Positions 1 to 11,900 of a DNA stretch of 64,000 nucleotides are shown here, piece after piece. The translations under genes and the position numbers were made by a program. How positions within the stretch are numbered: the stretch's first letter is position 1; every line of letters starts with the position of its first letter. The stretch spans positions 23,720,001 to 23,784,000 of the forward strand of contig JAZBRS010000039.1 in the NCBI GenBank assembly GCA_037176725.1, written 5' to 3'. Origin of the DNA: Posidonia oceanica. Taxonomy: Eukaryota; Streptophyta; Magnoliopsida; Alismatales; Posidoniaceae. The notes beneath the pieces are model-generated. The model saw only the letters and a list, made by a program, of their open reading frames with translations, had not been told where the DNA came from and did no database searches.

Positions 1-2210
1 GCTTGATAAGTTTCCTGGCTTATCAACCATGATCGGATAGTTTACGGTGCTATCAACCGGATGCAATGATTGGCATCATAAGTTTTCAGGCCTATCAACC
101 AAGATCGTATAGTTTACAGTCCAATCAGCCAGAACTGATGATTAGCATGATAATTTTTCAGGCTTATCAGCCTAGCTCGGATAGTTTACGGTCCTATCGA
201 CCGGAAGAAATGATTGGCAAGACATGTTTCCAGGCTTATCAACCTTGATCGGGTAGTTTTCGGTCCTATCAACCCGAAGCGATGATTGGCAACGTAAGTT
301 TTTTGGCGGATCAACCAAGATCGGATAGTTTACGTTCCTACCTACTCGAAGTGATAGTTGGCTTGATAATTTTTCTGGCTTATCAACCAAAATCGGATAG
401 TTTACAGTCCTATCAACCGGGTGAAATGATTGGCAAGATAAGTTTTCAGGCTTATCAACCAAGATCGGATAGTTTACGGTCCTCTCAAATGAAGCGATGA
501 TTGGCATGATAAGTTTTCAAGCTTATCAACCTAGATCTGATAGTTTATGGTCCTATCAACTGGAAGCGATGATAGGTATGATATGTTTTCAGGCTTATCA
601 ACCAAGATCGGATAGTTTACGGTCCTGTCAACTGGGCGCGATGATTGGCAGGATAAGTATTCTGGCCTATCAACCAAGATCGAATAATTTACGGTCCTAT
701 CCAACGAAAGCGATGATTGGCATGATAAGTTCTCTGGGTTATCTTCCAAGATAGGATAGTTTACGGTCCTAGCAAATGGAAGCGATGATTGGCATGATAA
801 GTTTCCAGGCTTATCAACCAAGATCGGATAGTTTACGGTCCTATCAACTAGAAGCGATGATTGGCTGGTTAAGTGTTCTGGCTTTTCAACCAAGATCGGA
901 TACTTTATGGTCCTATCAACCAGAAGCGATGATTGGCATCATTAGTTTTCTGGCTTATCAACCAAGATTGGATAGTTAACGGTCCTATCAGCCTGAAGCG
1001 ATGATTGGCAAGATAATTTTTCTGGCTTATCGACCTAGCTCGATTAGTTTACGATCCTATCAACAGGAAGCGATGATTGGCATGATAAGTTTCCAGGCTT
1101 ATCAACCAAGAACGGATAGTTTACGGTCTTATCAACCGAAAGTAATGATTGGCATCATAAGTTTTCAGGCTTATCAACCTAGATCGGATAGTTTATGGTC
1201 CTATCAGCCAAAAGTGATGATTGGCATGATAATTTTTCTGGCTTATCAACCAAAATAGGATAGTTTACGGTCCTATCAACTGGAAACGATGATTGGCATG
1301 GTAAGTTTTCAAGCTAATCAAGCAAGATCGGATAGTTTACTATCCTATCAACTAGAAGCGATGATTGGCATGATAAGTTTTCTGGCTTATCAACCTTGAT
1401 CAGATAGTTTACAGTCCTATCAACCGGAAGCTATGCCTGGCATGATAATTTATCTGACTTAGCAACCAAGATCGGATAGTTTACGGTCCAATCAAATGGA
1501 AGCGATGATTGGCAAGATAAGTTTTTAGGCTTATCAACCAAGATCGGATAGTTTACGGCACTATCAACTGGAAGCGATGATTGGCATGACAAGTTTTCAG
1601 GATTATCAACCAATATCGGATAGTTTACGATACTATCAACCGGAAGCAATAGTTTACGGTCCAATCAACCGGGAACGATGATTGGCAAGTTAACTTTTCA
1701 GGCTTATCAACCAAGATCGGATAGTTTATGGTCCTATCAAACGGAGGCGATGATTGGCATGATAAGTTTTCGGGCTTATCAACCAGGATCGGATAGTTTG
1801 TGGTCCTATCAACCGGAAGCGATGATTGGCGTGATATGTTTCAGGCTTATCAACCATGATCGGATTGTTTTGGGTCCTATCAATCGGAAGCGATGATTGG
1901 CATGATAAGTTTTCCTGCTTATTACCCAAGATCGGGTAGTTTACGGTCCTATCAACCGGGAGTGATGATTGGTTGGATATGTTTTCTGGCTTATTAACCA
2001 TGATCGGAAAGTTTACGATCCGACCAACCGGAAGCGATGATTTGCAAGATAAGTTTTTAGGATTATCAACCGAGATCAGATAGTTTACGGTCCTATCAAC
2101 CGGAAGCGATGATTGGCTTGACAAGTTTTCAGGCTTATCAACGAAGATCGGATAGTTTATGGTCCTATCAATCGGAAGTGATGATTGGCATGATAAGTTT
2201 TCAGGCTTAT
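1..2210 (+). repeat. 72-bp satellite array, left segment
   Basis: Head-to-tail tandem repeat with a 72-bp period, about 30 monomers; the left end is outside the window. Each monomer has two landmarks: GGATAGTTTACGGTCCTATC and, after a spacer with GAAGCGATGATTGGCAT, GATAAGTTTTCAGGCTTATC. Both are small hairpins (GATAG/CTATC with a 9-nt loop and GATAAG/CTTATC with an 8-nt loop). Because 72 is divisible by 3, the array is open over long stretches on both strands, but these frames are a by-product of the period. The array stops in mid-monomer at the element 1 insertion and resumes at 24418 in phase. Confidence 0.97.
2206..2210. repeat. Left target-site duplication of element 1 (CTTAT)
   Basis: CTTAT lies directly before the TG of the 5' LTR and is repeated at 24418-24422, directly after the CA of the 3' LTR. 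Removing the element and one copy restores a normal satellite monomer. Confidence 0.96.
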
Positions 2211-2639
2211 TGTAGACACCCCATTTTGACAGGCTAAATTGGTGGAATCTCTCTCTCTGGTGGCTTCTGGACCAAACCAACACCAAAACCCAAACCTATG
2301 TTAAAACTTACACAATCCTTTTCATCCTACTCCTCAAAACAAGCCTAAACTTGACCTAAACCTACACCCCTTTCCCGAACCCGAAAACTATCCAAAATCC
2401 ATAGGAAAACTCACCATCCCTGACTTAACAAATCCACCAAAAAGTCCTTAAAATCTCAGACCAAAACCACTCCCAAAAATCCTTTGAAACTTAGGTAAAA
2501 CTACCCTTTTTCTACACCTCAAAACCCTCCAAAACTTTCTCAAAACTGAACCAAAACTCCAGGACCAAGACTAGAAATCCTAGACCCCACACCCGCCAAA
2601 TTTCACCCCTTTCCGAGACCTCTAAGACCCCCTTTTGGC

Positions 2640-3620
2640 CAAATTATCGTTTTCTCTCTCCTGGATTATCATTTTCTCTCTCCTCTCTCTCTCCTGATTA
2701 TCCTCCTCCTTTTCATCCCCTTTTCTCCCACTTTCTGGCCTGGCTGTAGGCCCCCTCTCTGCTTCTGTCCTTCCTCTATCTTATTCCTATTTTTACTTTA
2801 TTTTTAACACTTTCCCTAATTTTCAAAAAATCTTTTTCCTTCAACCTATCTCTTTTCCTTTTATCTCCCTCTTTTTTCCATTTCTTTCCTCCTTCTCTTT
2901 TCCTTTTCCCTCTCTTGCAAAAATCCATAAAAACCCCTAAAAATCTGTAAAACCCCAAAACATAAAAGAAACAAATCAGAACCCTAAGAAAAACAATTAA
3001 AAAACATTAAACAAGCAATTAAGAACCTAAACTTAACTAAAGCAAGCTAAAAAAGAAAATCAAGAATGCAAACTAAAAAATGCAAAACAAACTAAAACAA
3101 AATACTGTAAAATCAAGTAAAAAACTGAAATAAAGTCAGAACCTACCAAAGATAAAAACCCCACTAAAAGAGTTAAAAAAAACAAACCCTAAAGAGAAGA
3201 ATTAAAAATCAAATACTAAAACAGGTAATTAAAGAAAACAAAAGACTTAACCTAACGAACATAAGGAAAATAACATAAAACTTAATTAAAAGAAAAAGAA
3301 AATATAGTTGGAAGACTTAAGAACACTTAATCAAACCAGGAAAAAACCAACTAAAAAATATCAAGAAGAATTAACAAATAAAAAAAAAAAAAAACATAGT
3401 TCAAAAGACTTAAAGGAGAAAAACATAAAAGACTAGAACTAAAAAGCCCAAAACCCACTCTAATTAACCTAAAAATAAATCTTAAAAATCCTAATTAACA
3501 TCCTAAGCACTTAACAAGAAAAACATAATTAAAAAAAAAACAACTTAAAAGACTTAACAAACATTTAATCAAAATAAAAAAACAAATTAAAAACAAAGAG
3601 AGCCAAAAAACCCTAAAACC
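2640..3620. other. Low-complexity LTR segment (pyrimidine-rich, then A-rich)
   Basis: 2640-2930 is dominated by CTCTC/TTTCC runs on the plus strand. 2935-3620 is A-rich with few G. No coding signal. The same two blocks occur at 19845-20825 in the 3' LTR and, diverged, at 39420-40450 in element 2. Probably the upstream part of U3. Confidence 0.75.
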
Positions 3621-3635
3621 CTAATCCCATCCCCA

Positions 3636-3643
3636 TTTAAAAG
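3636..3643 (+). promoter_or_regulatory. TATA-like box of the element 1 LTR
   Basis: TTTAAAAG at the end of the A-rich block, followed 25-35 bp later by CACAACCAAGG-type sequence that could hold the transcription start. The 3' LTR has the same box at 20842-20849. Inferred from position and composition; the start site is not shown by the sequence. Confidence 0.45.
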
Positions 3644-4486
3644 GACAAAAGCCCTCACAACCAAGGGAGCCACACACAACACAGCCGTCCCTCTCCCTCT
3701 CTTTTTTTTCTCCTTCAAAAAAACCCAACAGACCTCTCACCTTCCTCCTCTCCAACACAGCAGACCACCAACACAGCCGTCCCTCTCCCTCTCTCTTTTT
3801 TTTTTTTTTTTTCTCCTTTAGAAGCCAACAGCCCTCCTACCAAAAGCCTCCCACCAACAGCCGTCCCTCCCTCTCTTTTTTTTTCTCCTTCCAAAAGCAA
3901 CCAACAGCCAACCTCCTCCCCTCCACTCTCTCTTCTTTCTCCTTTGAACAACCACCCAACAGCCCACTCCCACCATACCACAGCCTCCATCATCTCTCCA
4001 GACCTCCACCATACCCATCCCCAACCCAGAAGCCAGAGAGAAGAAGAAAAAACCAGAGGAAGAAGAAACCAGAGGAGAGAGAAAAATAGCCAAACTTCTC
4101 TATTTTTCTGCGACCACTTCGGCGCACGAAAAATTTATCCGAGCCCACCACTAGATCCGTCTCGTTCTCCCGTCCAACCCCATATTTTTTTTTTCGCGTT
4201 TCGAGCCCCGTGGCGCCCGCAGCGGCTCGCCGGAGTTGGCCTTCTTCCCCGGCGCCGTTCGCCGGAGCAGCGACCACGCCGCCTCCCCGCGCCGCCACGC
4301 CGCTCCACAGGCTCGCCCAAACCTCGCCGTGCCTCCGCCAGACCTCCCACAGGCCAGCCGAGCCGCCAGCAAGCCGTTCCGCCGCCTCCCCCGCCGTGCA
4401 ACGGCTCGCCGGCGTCAGCCCTCCCTCTTCCCCGGCGAACCACCCGCATGCTACTGTGCATGCTACAGTAAGCCCCCTTCGTTTCC

Positions 4487-4518
<32 letters not shown>

Positions 4519-5601
4519 CCTTATCTTAGTAACTTTACCACATATTGCATTTCCATCTCATAGTTTTAATTATTTGCACTTAGCTCCTTCATCTGTTTAA
4601 ATTCATTTAACTTTGAATTAAAACCATATTAAATTGCATAAACTGTTTGTATTTTTCTGTATTTGCATGATAGTCCATTTACTGTGTGTTTCAGTTATAA
4701 AATATTATGCTTTAGCCCCTCTGCTTTACATTATTGCACTTAGGTCCTATTTTAAATCAGTCTATTTAATTACATGCATTTTACTATGCTGCATTGCATT
4801 CTAAGTCCCTGCATGTTTCTGTTTTTTCATTTAGGTCTAACACACTGTAGTAACTTAGGTTTTGATTTTAATTTTTGGTTGATGCATTGCACTTTTGCCC
4901 CTCTGTTTTTTCATTTTTGCATATAGGTCCATTTTAAATGGACAGTAACTCTTGCATGCATTTTTAGCTCATTACATTGCATTTTTGACCCTGATCTTTT
5001 TAAAAATCACATTGCAGTCCTGTAATCTATTTTTCAGAGCATGTTTTCCATATGAAATTGCATATTTGACCCCTGCATGATTTGAAAATCATACATAGAG
5101 CCTTGCATCTTTCAAAAAACCATGTGAAAAGACTATTTTGCCCCTAAGTTGCATTTCAACTCCTATGCTTGCAAAAATTGCATGTAGGCTCTCCACTTGC
5201 ATTCCCGGACTCCCCAGAACCCCTGTTTTCTGGAAAATTTGCATTTTAGCCCCTTTCTTTCTTCAAAAATGTTTTTGAATCCCTGTTCTTCCCAAATTGC
5301 TTTTCTTTGTCTTTTCTCGCTTTGCATGCATCCTGCATTCATCTAGTCTAGCATTTTAGCTCCCCTTTGCATACACTAAGCACTTTTAACTCCCCTTCAC
5401 TTGGGAGGACCTTCAGCACACCCCTAGGACCTCCTGAACACTTAGATCTGTTCCTCTCTCCTATTCTGGCTCTTCCGCTCCGAAGCTGCGATATCTTCCA
5501 ATCCGACCGTTTGATCTCCTCAAATAAGCTGCCCAGGCGACCGCAGCGAAGCGCTCTTCAGCATGGACCAAGCAGATCTCCGATCAGACTCCCGGATCTC
5601 C

Positions 5602-5609
5602 AGGTATAT
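5602..5609 (+). promoter_or_regulatory. Candidate 5' splice site in the LTR
   Basis: CAG|GTATAT (cut after 5603). Element 2 has CAG|GTATGT at 43404-43412 in the same context, after the shared GACCGCAGCGAAGCG region. Paired with an acceptor just before gag (8758-8789) it would remove a 3.2-kb leader intron containing the minisatellite and the PBS. Confidence 0.4.
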
Positions 5610-5639
5610 CTTCCTGAACCCCTGCACTGCATTCATTTG

Positions 5640-6650
5640 CATGCCATTTGCATCGTTTTGCGTGCCCTTTAGTTTTTTTTCGCCCCGCTTTGCGTGTTTT
5701 CATATTTTCTCGCTCCGTTTTGCGCGCCGCTTCTTTGCCTTGCACCGTTTTGCGTGTCTTTTAGTTTTCTCGCCCCGTTTTGCGTGTTTTCATGTTTTCT
5801 CGCTCCGTTTCGCGCGCCGCTTCTTTGTTTTGCACCGTTTTGCGTGCCTTCTAGTTTTTCCGCTCCGTTTTGCGTGCCTTCACGTTTTCTCGCTCCGATT
5901 TGCCCGTCGCTTCTTTGTTTTGCCCCGTTTTGCGTGCCCTTCAGTTTTTCCGCTCCGTTTCGCGCGCCGCCTCTTTGTCTTGCACCGTCTTGCGTGCCCC
6001 TTAGTTTTCCGCTCTGTTTTACGTGCCTTCATGTTTTCTCGCTCCGTTTTGCGCGCCGCTTCTTTGTTTTGCACCGTTTTGCGTGCCCTTTAGTTTTTTT
6101 TGCCTCGTTTTGCGTGCAGTCTTGTTTTCTCGCTCCGTTTTGCGCGCCACTTCTTTGTTTTGCACCGTTTTACGTGCCCTTTAGTTTTTTCGCCCCATTT
6201 TGCGTGCCTTTTAGTTTTCTCGCCCCGTTTTGCGTGTTTTCGTGTTTTCTCGCTCCGTTTTGCGTGCCCTTTAGTTTTCTTGCACTGTTTCGCATACTTT
6301 CAAGTATTCTCGCTCCGTTTTGCGTGCCGCTTCCTTGTCTTGCACCGTTTTGCGTGCCCTTTAGTCTTCTCGCCCCGTTTTGCATATTTCCAAGTTTTCT
6401 CGCTCCGTTTTGCGTGCCGCTTCTTTGTCTTGCCTCGTTTTGCATGCAGTCTTGTTTTCCTGCACCGTTTTGCGTGCCCTTTCGTTTTCTCGTCTCGTCT
6501 TGCGTGCCCTGGTGTTTTCTTGCCCAGTTTTGCGTCCTTCTTTCGTTTTCTTGCACGGTTTTGCGTTCTTGTTCCGTTTCTTGCCCCATTTTGCATGTCA
6601 ACCTTGTTCTCGCATCTTTTTGCATACTTGTCTCGTTCCTCGCATTGTTT
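5640..6650 (+). repeat. LTR minisatellite, TTTTGCGTGCC family
   Basis: Imperfect tandem repeats of about 24-50 bp built from CCGTTTTGCGTGCC, TTTAGTTTTCTCG and CGCCGCTTCTTTG pieces. About 1.0 kb here and about 0.9 kb in the 3' LTR (22846-23735), so copy number changed after or during insertion. Element 2 has only a short relative at 43855-44110. It makes long open frames on both strands that are not genes. Confidence 0.9.
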
Positions 6651-6939
6651 TACGCCGTTTTCCCTTGCATGTCGATTGCATTGCATCGTTTTCTCGCTGT
6701 TTTGTTTTATCGCCCGCATTTGCATATAGGGCATTGATGCTTACTGTCCGGAGTTCTCACGAGCCAGGTTTCGCCCGGTTCGGAACACAGACAGCGTTGC
6801 TGAGCGCTTAGATTGCACGTTTACTTTCTTGCTTTGTCTTTCATCACCTAGAGCACACCTTTGAGCATTTAGATAGACATTCATTGGCACTTAGGCATTC
6901 AAAGTCTGCATTTCCCTGCATATGCGAGCGTAAGCCTAG

Positions 6940-7045
6940 AAAGACCGATTCTCGGGCGTGTCGGGGGTGCCTAACACCTTCCCTGTGCGTAACAGGAGTC
7001 CTTACCCTCTCTTGGCCCGCAATGACCATCTTGCCCTTGTCCTAG
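6940..7045 (+). promoter_or_regulatory. Conserved block near the LTR 3' end, with hairpin
   Basis: Around GACCGATTCTCGGGCGTGTC and GGGGGTGCCTAACACC the two elements are nearly identical (element 2 at 44410-44500), although most of the LTR has diverged. GGTG (6966-6969) and CACC (6975-6978) form a hairpin with loop CCTAA. It resembles a block I know from LTR ends of several plant Tat-type elements. Role unknown; RNA end formation or strand transfer are options. Confidence 0.55.
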
Positions 7046-7180
7046 GCACGAGTCACATCATTTGCATTCATTTGCATCTTATTTCTTTTGCATTGCTTTG
7101 CTTTGCATCCTTTGCTTGGTTTTGCGTGATTATTCACGCATTTCTCCGGTTTTCCTCGTCTCCCGATTTAATAGACTTGG

Positions 7181-7191
7181 TGGCGACTCCG
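7181..7191 (+). other. PBS-like fragment inside the LTR
   Basis: TGGCGACTCCG, the first 11 nt of the primer-binding site, lies 175 bp upstream of the true PBS and inside the LTR (also at 24244-24254 in the 3' LTR). Element 2 has TGGCGACTCTG at 44648-44658. May mark an older LTR boundary. Confidence 0.6.
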
Positions 7192-7354
7192 ATTTTGTCT
7201 TATCTTCTTCTTTTCTTCCCCCTTTTCCTCTTTTAAATGTTTTCGAGTTAGGTCTTCCTTCTCGGACATAGCCGCTTATAGTGAGCCTGATTCCGATCGG
7301 TGCACGCGAGCTTTGGCATCGTGCATGGACGATCCGAACACCGGGATTACTACA

Positions 7355-7700
7355 GTGGCGACTCCGCTGGGGATACTAGACTCCGGCTTTCGCCTCTGCT
7401 TTCGTTCGCTTGCTTTGCGTCTTTGTTTGCCTTTGTGCCTTTGTCTGCCTTGTCTGTTTGCTTGTCTGCCTGTGTCGGCTCCCAGCGAGTCACACAGTGG
7501 CGACTCCGCTGGGGATACTAGACTCCGGCTTTCGCCTCCGCTTTCGTTCGCTTGCTTTGCGTCTTTGTTTGCCTTTGTGCCTTTGTCTGCCTTGTCTGTT
7601 TGCTTGTCTGCCTGTGTCGGCTCCCAGCGAGTCGCACAGTGGCGACTCCGCTGGGGATACTAGACTCCGGCTTTCGCCTCCGCTTTCGCTCGCTTGGGAT
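7355..7700 (+). repeat. 142-bp tandem repeat carrying three PBS copies
   Basis: The PBS occurs at 7356, 7498 and 7640, exactly 142 bp apart, in two full repeats and one partial. The units are almost identical (pieces such as CTAGACTCCGGCTTTCGCC). Element 2 has a single PBS. The reading frames across the repeat are not genes. Confidence 0.93.
7356..7374 (+). promoter_or_regulatory. Primer-binding site, tRNA-Arg type
   Basis: TGGCGACTCCGCTGGGGAT, two bases after the terminal CA of the 5' LTR. It is complementary to the 3' end of plant tRNA-Arg including CCA, the usual primer of Ogre-type elements. Assignment to tRNA-Arg rests on my knowledge of that tRNA. Confidence 0.88.
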
Positions 7701-8374
7701 TTGCTTTCTTTGTTTGCCTTGGTGTTTCCTTTGTCTGTTTTGCTCGTTTTCCTGTGCAAACTCCTAGCAAGTCGCCTCGCGGTCACTTCGCCTAGGTTTT
7801 GCACCCCCTTCCGGCTGCTTTCGCCTTAGTTTAGCTCTGCCTTGCTCAGTTTTGTCTAATTTGCTTGTTTATTTACTTGTTTCCTTGCTTCTGCTCTTAC
7901 TTCCTTTACAGCTTACTTGTCTTTATTTTCTTTGCCTTACTTGCTTACTATTGCTTTAATTCTCGCACATTACATGTCTACATACTTGTTTGGCAATAAT
8001 GCATGCTTTTTGAATGATGAATGCTTCCTTTTACACATTTGCTATGACACTACGCACGCACATACTTCGCATACATGCCTTTTGACTTGATGAATGTTTT
8101 TCTTCACCATTATGCTCACAAACACTTGCACATGCCATGCACATGCCTTTTGTTGTGTTCTATGATTGTTTGCTTGCCATGCTTGACTGATTTTCTTCCC
8201 TTTCGCACTTGCCATGCTTAGGATAGTAGAAACTTGTCTGTTCTCCCCATGGTTAACTAAAAACCGCAAGTAAAAGAACTCCTAGGAGCAACTAGAGACT
8301 CTGAACAATCCTTCACTCCCTTTTGGTTAATAAAATGTGCAAGATAAAAAACTTTAATCATTTGCATAAGCATC

Positions 8375-8700
8375 ATATAGGGCATGCATTCTTCTCCTCT
8401 GAGTCCACCTACTAGTCTGCGAAGGACGGTTCCAGCTTCTCACCCTGATGCTTTGGCATGGTGTGAGTCAGTCGGTCTGTCCCCCCTTGTCCGGGGTCGT
8501 GTCGGTGTTAGTGGAGGGTACCACCCACGCTTTGGCGGGGTAGAGGCCACCAACGCACCACCCTGTCATTACCTGAGCTTTGGGCCGGGAGTTAGACAGG
8601 GAGCCTACTTTTCTGACTTGAGTCGGTGACCCGTACACCCAGGGATACCCGAAGTAGACAACCTTGCTAGGAAACACTAGTTAGGTGAGGGGGGCATACT
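8375..8700 (+). other. Conserved leader block (candidate packaging or structure signal)
   Basis: Includes GGCATGCATTCTTCTCCTCT, GGGTACCACCCACGCTTTGG and CTAGGAAACACTAGTTAGGT. Element 2 has the same block at 45505-45845 with few changes, clearly better kept than the leader on either side. No open frame is shared, so conservation is not for protein. Confidence 0.55.
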
Positions 8701-8757
8701 AGAAAGCATGCATGTCATCCATGCCATAACTTAATGCATTTTGCATTTCTTCTTCTT

Positions 8758-8789
8758 CTAACCCTAGTTTCCTGTTGTGTCTTTAACAG
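8758..8789 (+). promoter_or_regulatory. Candidate 3' splice site before gag
   Basis: CTAAC branch-point match at 8758-8762, then a pyrimidine-rich stretch, then CAG ending at 8789; branch A to AG is about 27 nt. Element 2 has the same layout at 45895-45923. Confidence 0.4.
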
Positions 8790-8968
8790 AGTTCAGTAAG
8801 CGATCTCCTTAGCCGGAGCTCGGGTCTCTCCTTTGCTGACATCTCTGCTGAGACACCTGTACTCGACCATCTCTTTCTAAGCTACTCGTCTTTGCGAGCA
8901 TAGCTCCTCGTAGAGCCCGTCCCCTTTTCCCTCGTCGCAGCCCCGTTTTGACTCGCTCTCGGTCAGCA

Positions 8969-11900
8969 ATGGCCCAGCGCACTGTCGAGACCCCCCTCAC
9001 CCTTGCCTCGGAGGTGGTTCCCGCTCCGGCCCCTCCGGTTCCCGTTTCTAACCCCTCTGTGCCCTCTGTGATGCCAGGCTTTTCCCCTCTGTCGTCCGGG
9101 GCACCCCAGTTTGCTGTGGGACAGTGGCAGACGCTCGCTCCTCCTGACCCGGTCGCCGAGTCCATCTTGATGGCCACTTCACGTGTTCTGGAGGCACCAC
9201 TGACCCCACCTTCTCAGGGTTTTGTCACTTTTGACCCTTCTGCTGCGGCGACTCTCGCCTTAGGATTCCAGTCTCCCGGACAGTCTGGATCTCTTGGTTC
9301 TGGTTCCTCGCCGGCACTGCAATTCAGTGTTCCCACTGACGGGACACCTGAAGAGCAGTACCAGCAACTGATGGACACTATCCAGCGGCTGCAGGGTATA
9401 GCTCTATTAGTCCGCCCTCCTTCCTCTCCTGTTGTTCCTGAGGTTCCTGTGCGGCCTGCTCCCGCACATCTTGCATTGCACTCTGCACTTCCGCCTAGAC
9501 CATCGTCCCAACTGCTCACGGTTCCGATGATGGGGGCACGTGTTCCGCCTCTTGCATCAGCACCACACCTCACACAGCATGCACCTCCGCCACCTGGTGG
9601 CCAGTCATTCGGACTGGTGGGAGCACAGTATCTCGCAGGCCCGTCCCCCGGCACCGCCCCGGTACGGCCGTTGATGCTCCAGCATCCTGCACCCACCGCA
9701 CAGCATACCGTCTACCCTCCCCCTTTGCATCAGGCTCAGAATTCCACATGCATCCCTCCTTGCACTCCACCACAGCACGGGTATGCCGGCCATCACCTTG
9801 CATCACCAGGCGACGTGATGGTGGATCCGGAGGAGTACCTCGGTGCGACCCAATCGGCATACGTGGTCCCTGCCCCCGCTGCCCCATCTCCTGTAGCAGC
9901 TATTCCAGACCCCATCAACAACAGAATGGATGTTCTAGAGAAGGCACTGCGTCTAGTGCAGGGCACGGACCACCAGACCTACCAGTTCCGAGACCTCTGC
10001 TGTTTCCCAGAGGCTGTACTCCCCCCGAAGTTCAAAATACCAGACTTCGAGAAGTATGATGGTAGGGGCTGCCCCATAGCCCATCTGAAGGCGTACTGCG
10101 GTGATCTCGCCCAACTCCAGGCGGACGAGAGGTTGCTGATCCGCCTGTTCCAGAAGAGTTTGTCTGGTCCGGCCCTCAAGTGGTTCACCTCGCTTGACAT
10201 GGCTACGATCAAGACTTGGAACGACCTAAGCCAGGCGTTCTTGGAACAGTACTCCTTCAACCTCGATCTGGTCCCAAAGCGCGCGGACTTGATCGCAACC
10301 AAGCAGAATCCAGGCGAGCCGTTCGGGGAGTACGTCGGCCGCTGGCGTGCCCTTGCCTCGCAAGTTCGAGATAGGCCCTCCGACGAGGAGTCTATCGAGA
10401 TCGTCATAAAAGGGGCACAGCCATCTACCGGAGCTCTGCTTAGCATCCAACCCGTCACAACCTTCACTGCTTTGATCCGAGCTGGCACTCGCGTAGAGAG
10501 TTTGTTGCGGAGTGGCAACTTCCCCGCACTCTCTGTGCTTGCCAGGCAGGCCCCCACCAGCAACGACGGTAGTAGCAGCAGCGCCATCAACAACAACAGC
10601 AGTCTCAACAACAACCGTCCCAAGAGGAAGGATCCGCCGAAGCCCGTTGTCGCATACGTCGACTCCCCCGCTGCGCCCGTCCGTCTGGCGTCCCGGCCTG
10701 CCCCTCCTCAGATCTATTACGCACCTGCACCTAAGGCACACCCTACACCACAGATCACTACCACCGCTCGACCGGTCTATCCTGCCGCACCGATTCAGCA
10801 AGGACAATTCCAGAGGTCGAGACGGCCACCCATGGAGAAGCGGAAGTTTGCCCCACTGGTGGAACCGCTCACTGCCGTCCTCCCGAAGGTTGCGTCGCTC
10901 CTGAGATTTCCGGAGGTTCGCCCGCCACCAAACGCACTACCGTATTGGTTTAAGGCGAACCTTTTCTGCGACTTTCATCGAAGCGTCGGGCATTCGACTG
11001 ATAGTTGTTTCACTCTCCGGAATGCTATCCAGGACTTGATCGAATCGGGAACGATTGTGATCGACACGCACGAGGCATCCACTTCTGCACCATCTCATGC
11101 ACCTGCATCAGCATCTACCCCAGCCAATGTTGTCCGCTGACCCCTGCTGGAGCACTCCTATTCAGGAGGCGCAGGGACCTCAGGAATTCACTCCTTGTTT
11201 CCTTCTGGGTCTCTCACATCAGTGGTAGATCCTTCCGAGCTTATCCATGATGTTTCTACTCCCTTTCCAGTCTCTCTCTATCTTGCAGCTATCGCCGGTT
11301 CCGAGTCGGGCGTCCATATGATCCGACCGAGTGCCAGGCCGGAGCGTTCTCCTGCATCAGCCGCCATGCTTTCCCGGGCCCAAGCCCCAATACATCTCCT
11401 AGTCAGACCTCAGCTAGAGCTTCCTGTGCACCTACTAGCAAGACCTCAGTCCCCACCTAGCTTGTCTTCCCAACTACCCTCCTACCCATGCCCTCCTCAG
11501 CCTGTAGCCCCCCTCGTGCTCGCCGCACGCGCTCCCGTGGTTATTAACCTAACCCGGGATACCCATCGCGTACCCTACAGCTACGCCACAGAAATGTGTG
11601 CGGAAGTGATGCGATCGGGGAGGGTCTACAGACCTCCAGCTCCAGTAACCAGACCTAGTCATCCACAACCTGCAGGACCATTGCCTTTGGTCCAGCCTGT
11701 AGTCCCACTACCTTCAGGCCAGCCTCTTGAGCCCACCATAGCTGAACCTGTCCCCACAACTGCACCACCTGCTACCAAGAAATGCCAGCCTAAAGCCGAC
11801 ATCACATCCCAGCTCAAAAAAGTTAAAGCCGACATATCCATCTGGGACCTGATACACACCTCGGCTGAGCACCGCGAAGCTTTCCTTCGTGTGTTCCAAG

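Larger units (their letters stand above)
2211..7354 (+). repeat. Element 1 5' LTR (5144 bp)
   Basis: Starts TGTAGACACC and ends TACTACA; the same ends bound the 3' LTR. Order of contents: C-rich start, pyrimidine-rich 2640-2930, A-rich 2935-3620, a TATA-like box, pyrimidine-rich 3690-3950, GC-rich 4190-4440, a T run at 4490-4511, AT-rich 4512-5400 with many short GCATTTTAGCCCC-like pieces, a minisatellite 5640-6650 and a conserved 3' block. It is 141 bp longer than the 3' LTR: about 123 bp of that lies in the minisatellite and about 18 bp near 7060. Confidence 0.95.
7701..8968 (+). other. Element 1 untranslated leader
   Basis: T-rich, CTTGCTT-rich sequence to about 8000, then unique sequence shared with element 2. 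There is no upstream ORF of the kind found before gag in classical Ogre elements. A strongly conserved block lies at 8375-8700 and a candidate splice acceptor at 8788-8789. Confidence 0.8.

Noticed and set aside
3944..4529. Pro/Arg-rich frames in the GC-rich LTR segment
   Set aside because: Composition artefact; several frames on both strands are equally open, and there is no recognisable domain.
5694..6737. 347-residue Phe/Cys-rich open frame in the LTR and its relatives on both strands
   Set aside because: Translation of the LTR minisatellite; frames differ between the LTR copies and overlap each other.
7313..7829. Cys/Leu-rich frames over the PBS repeats
   Set aside because: Product of the 142-bp repeat and T-rich leader; not shared by element 2.
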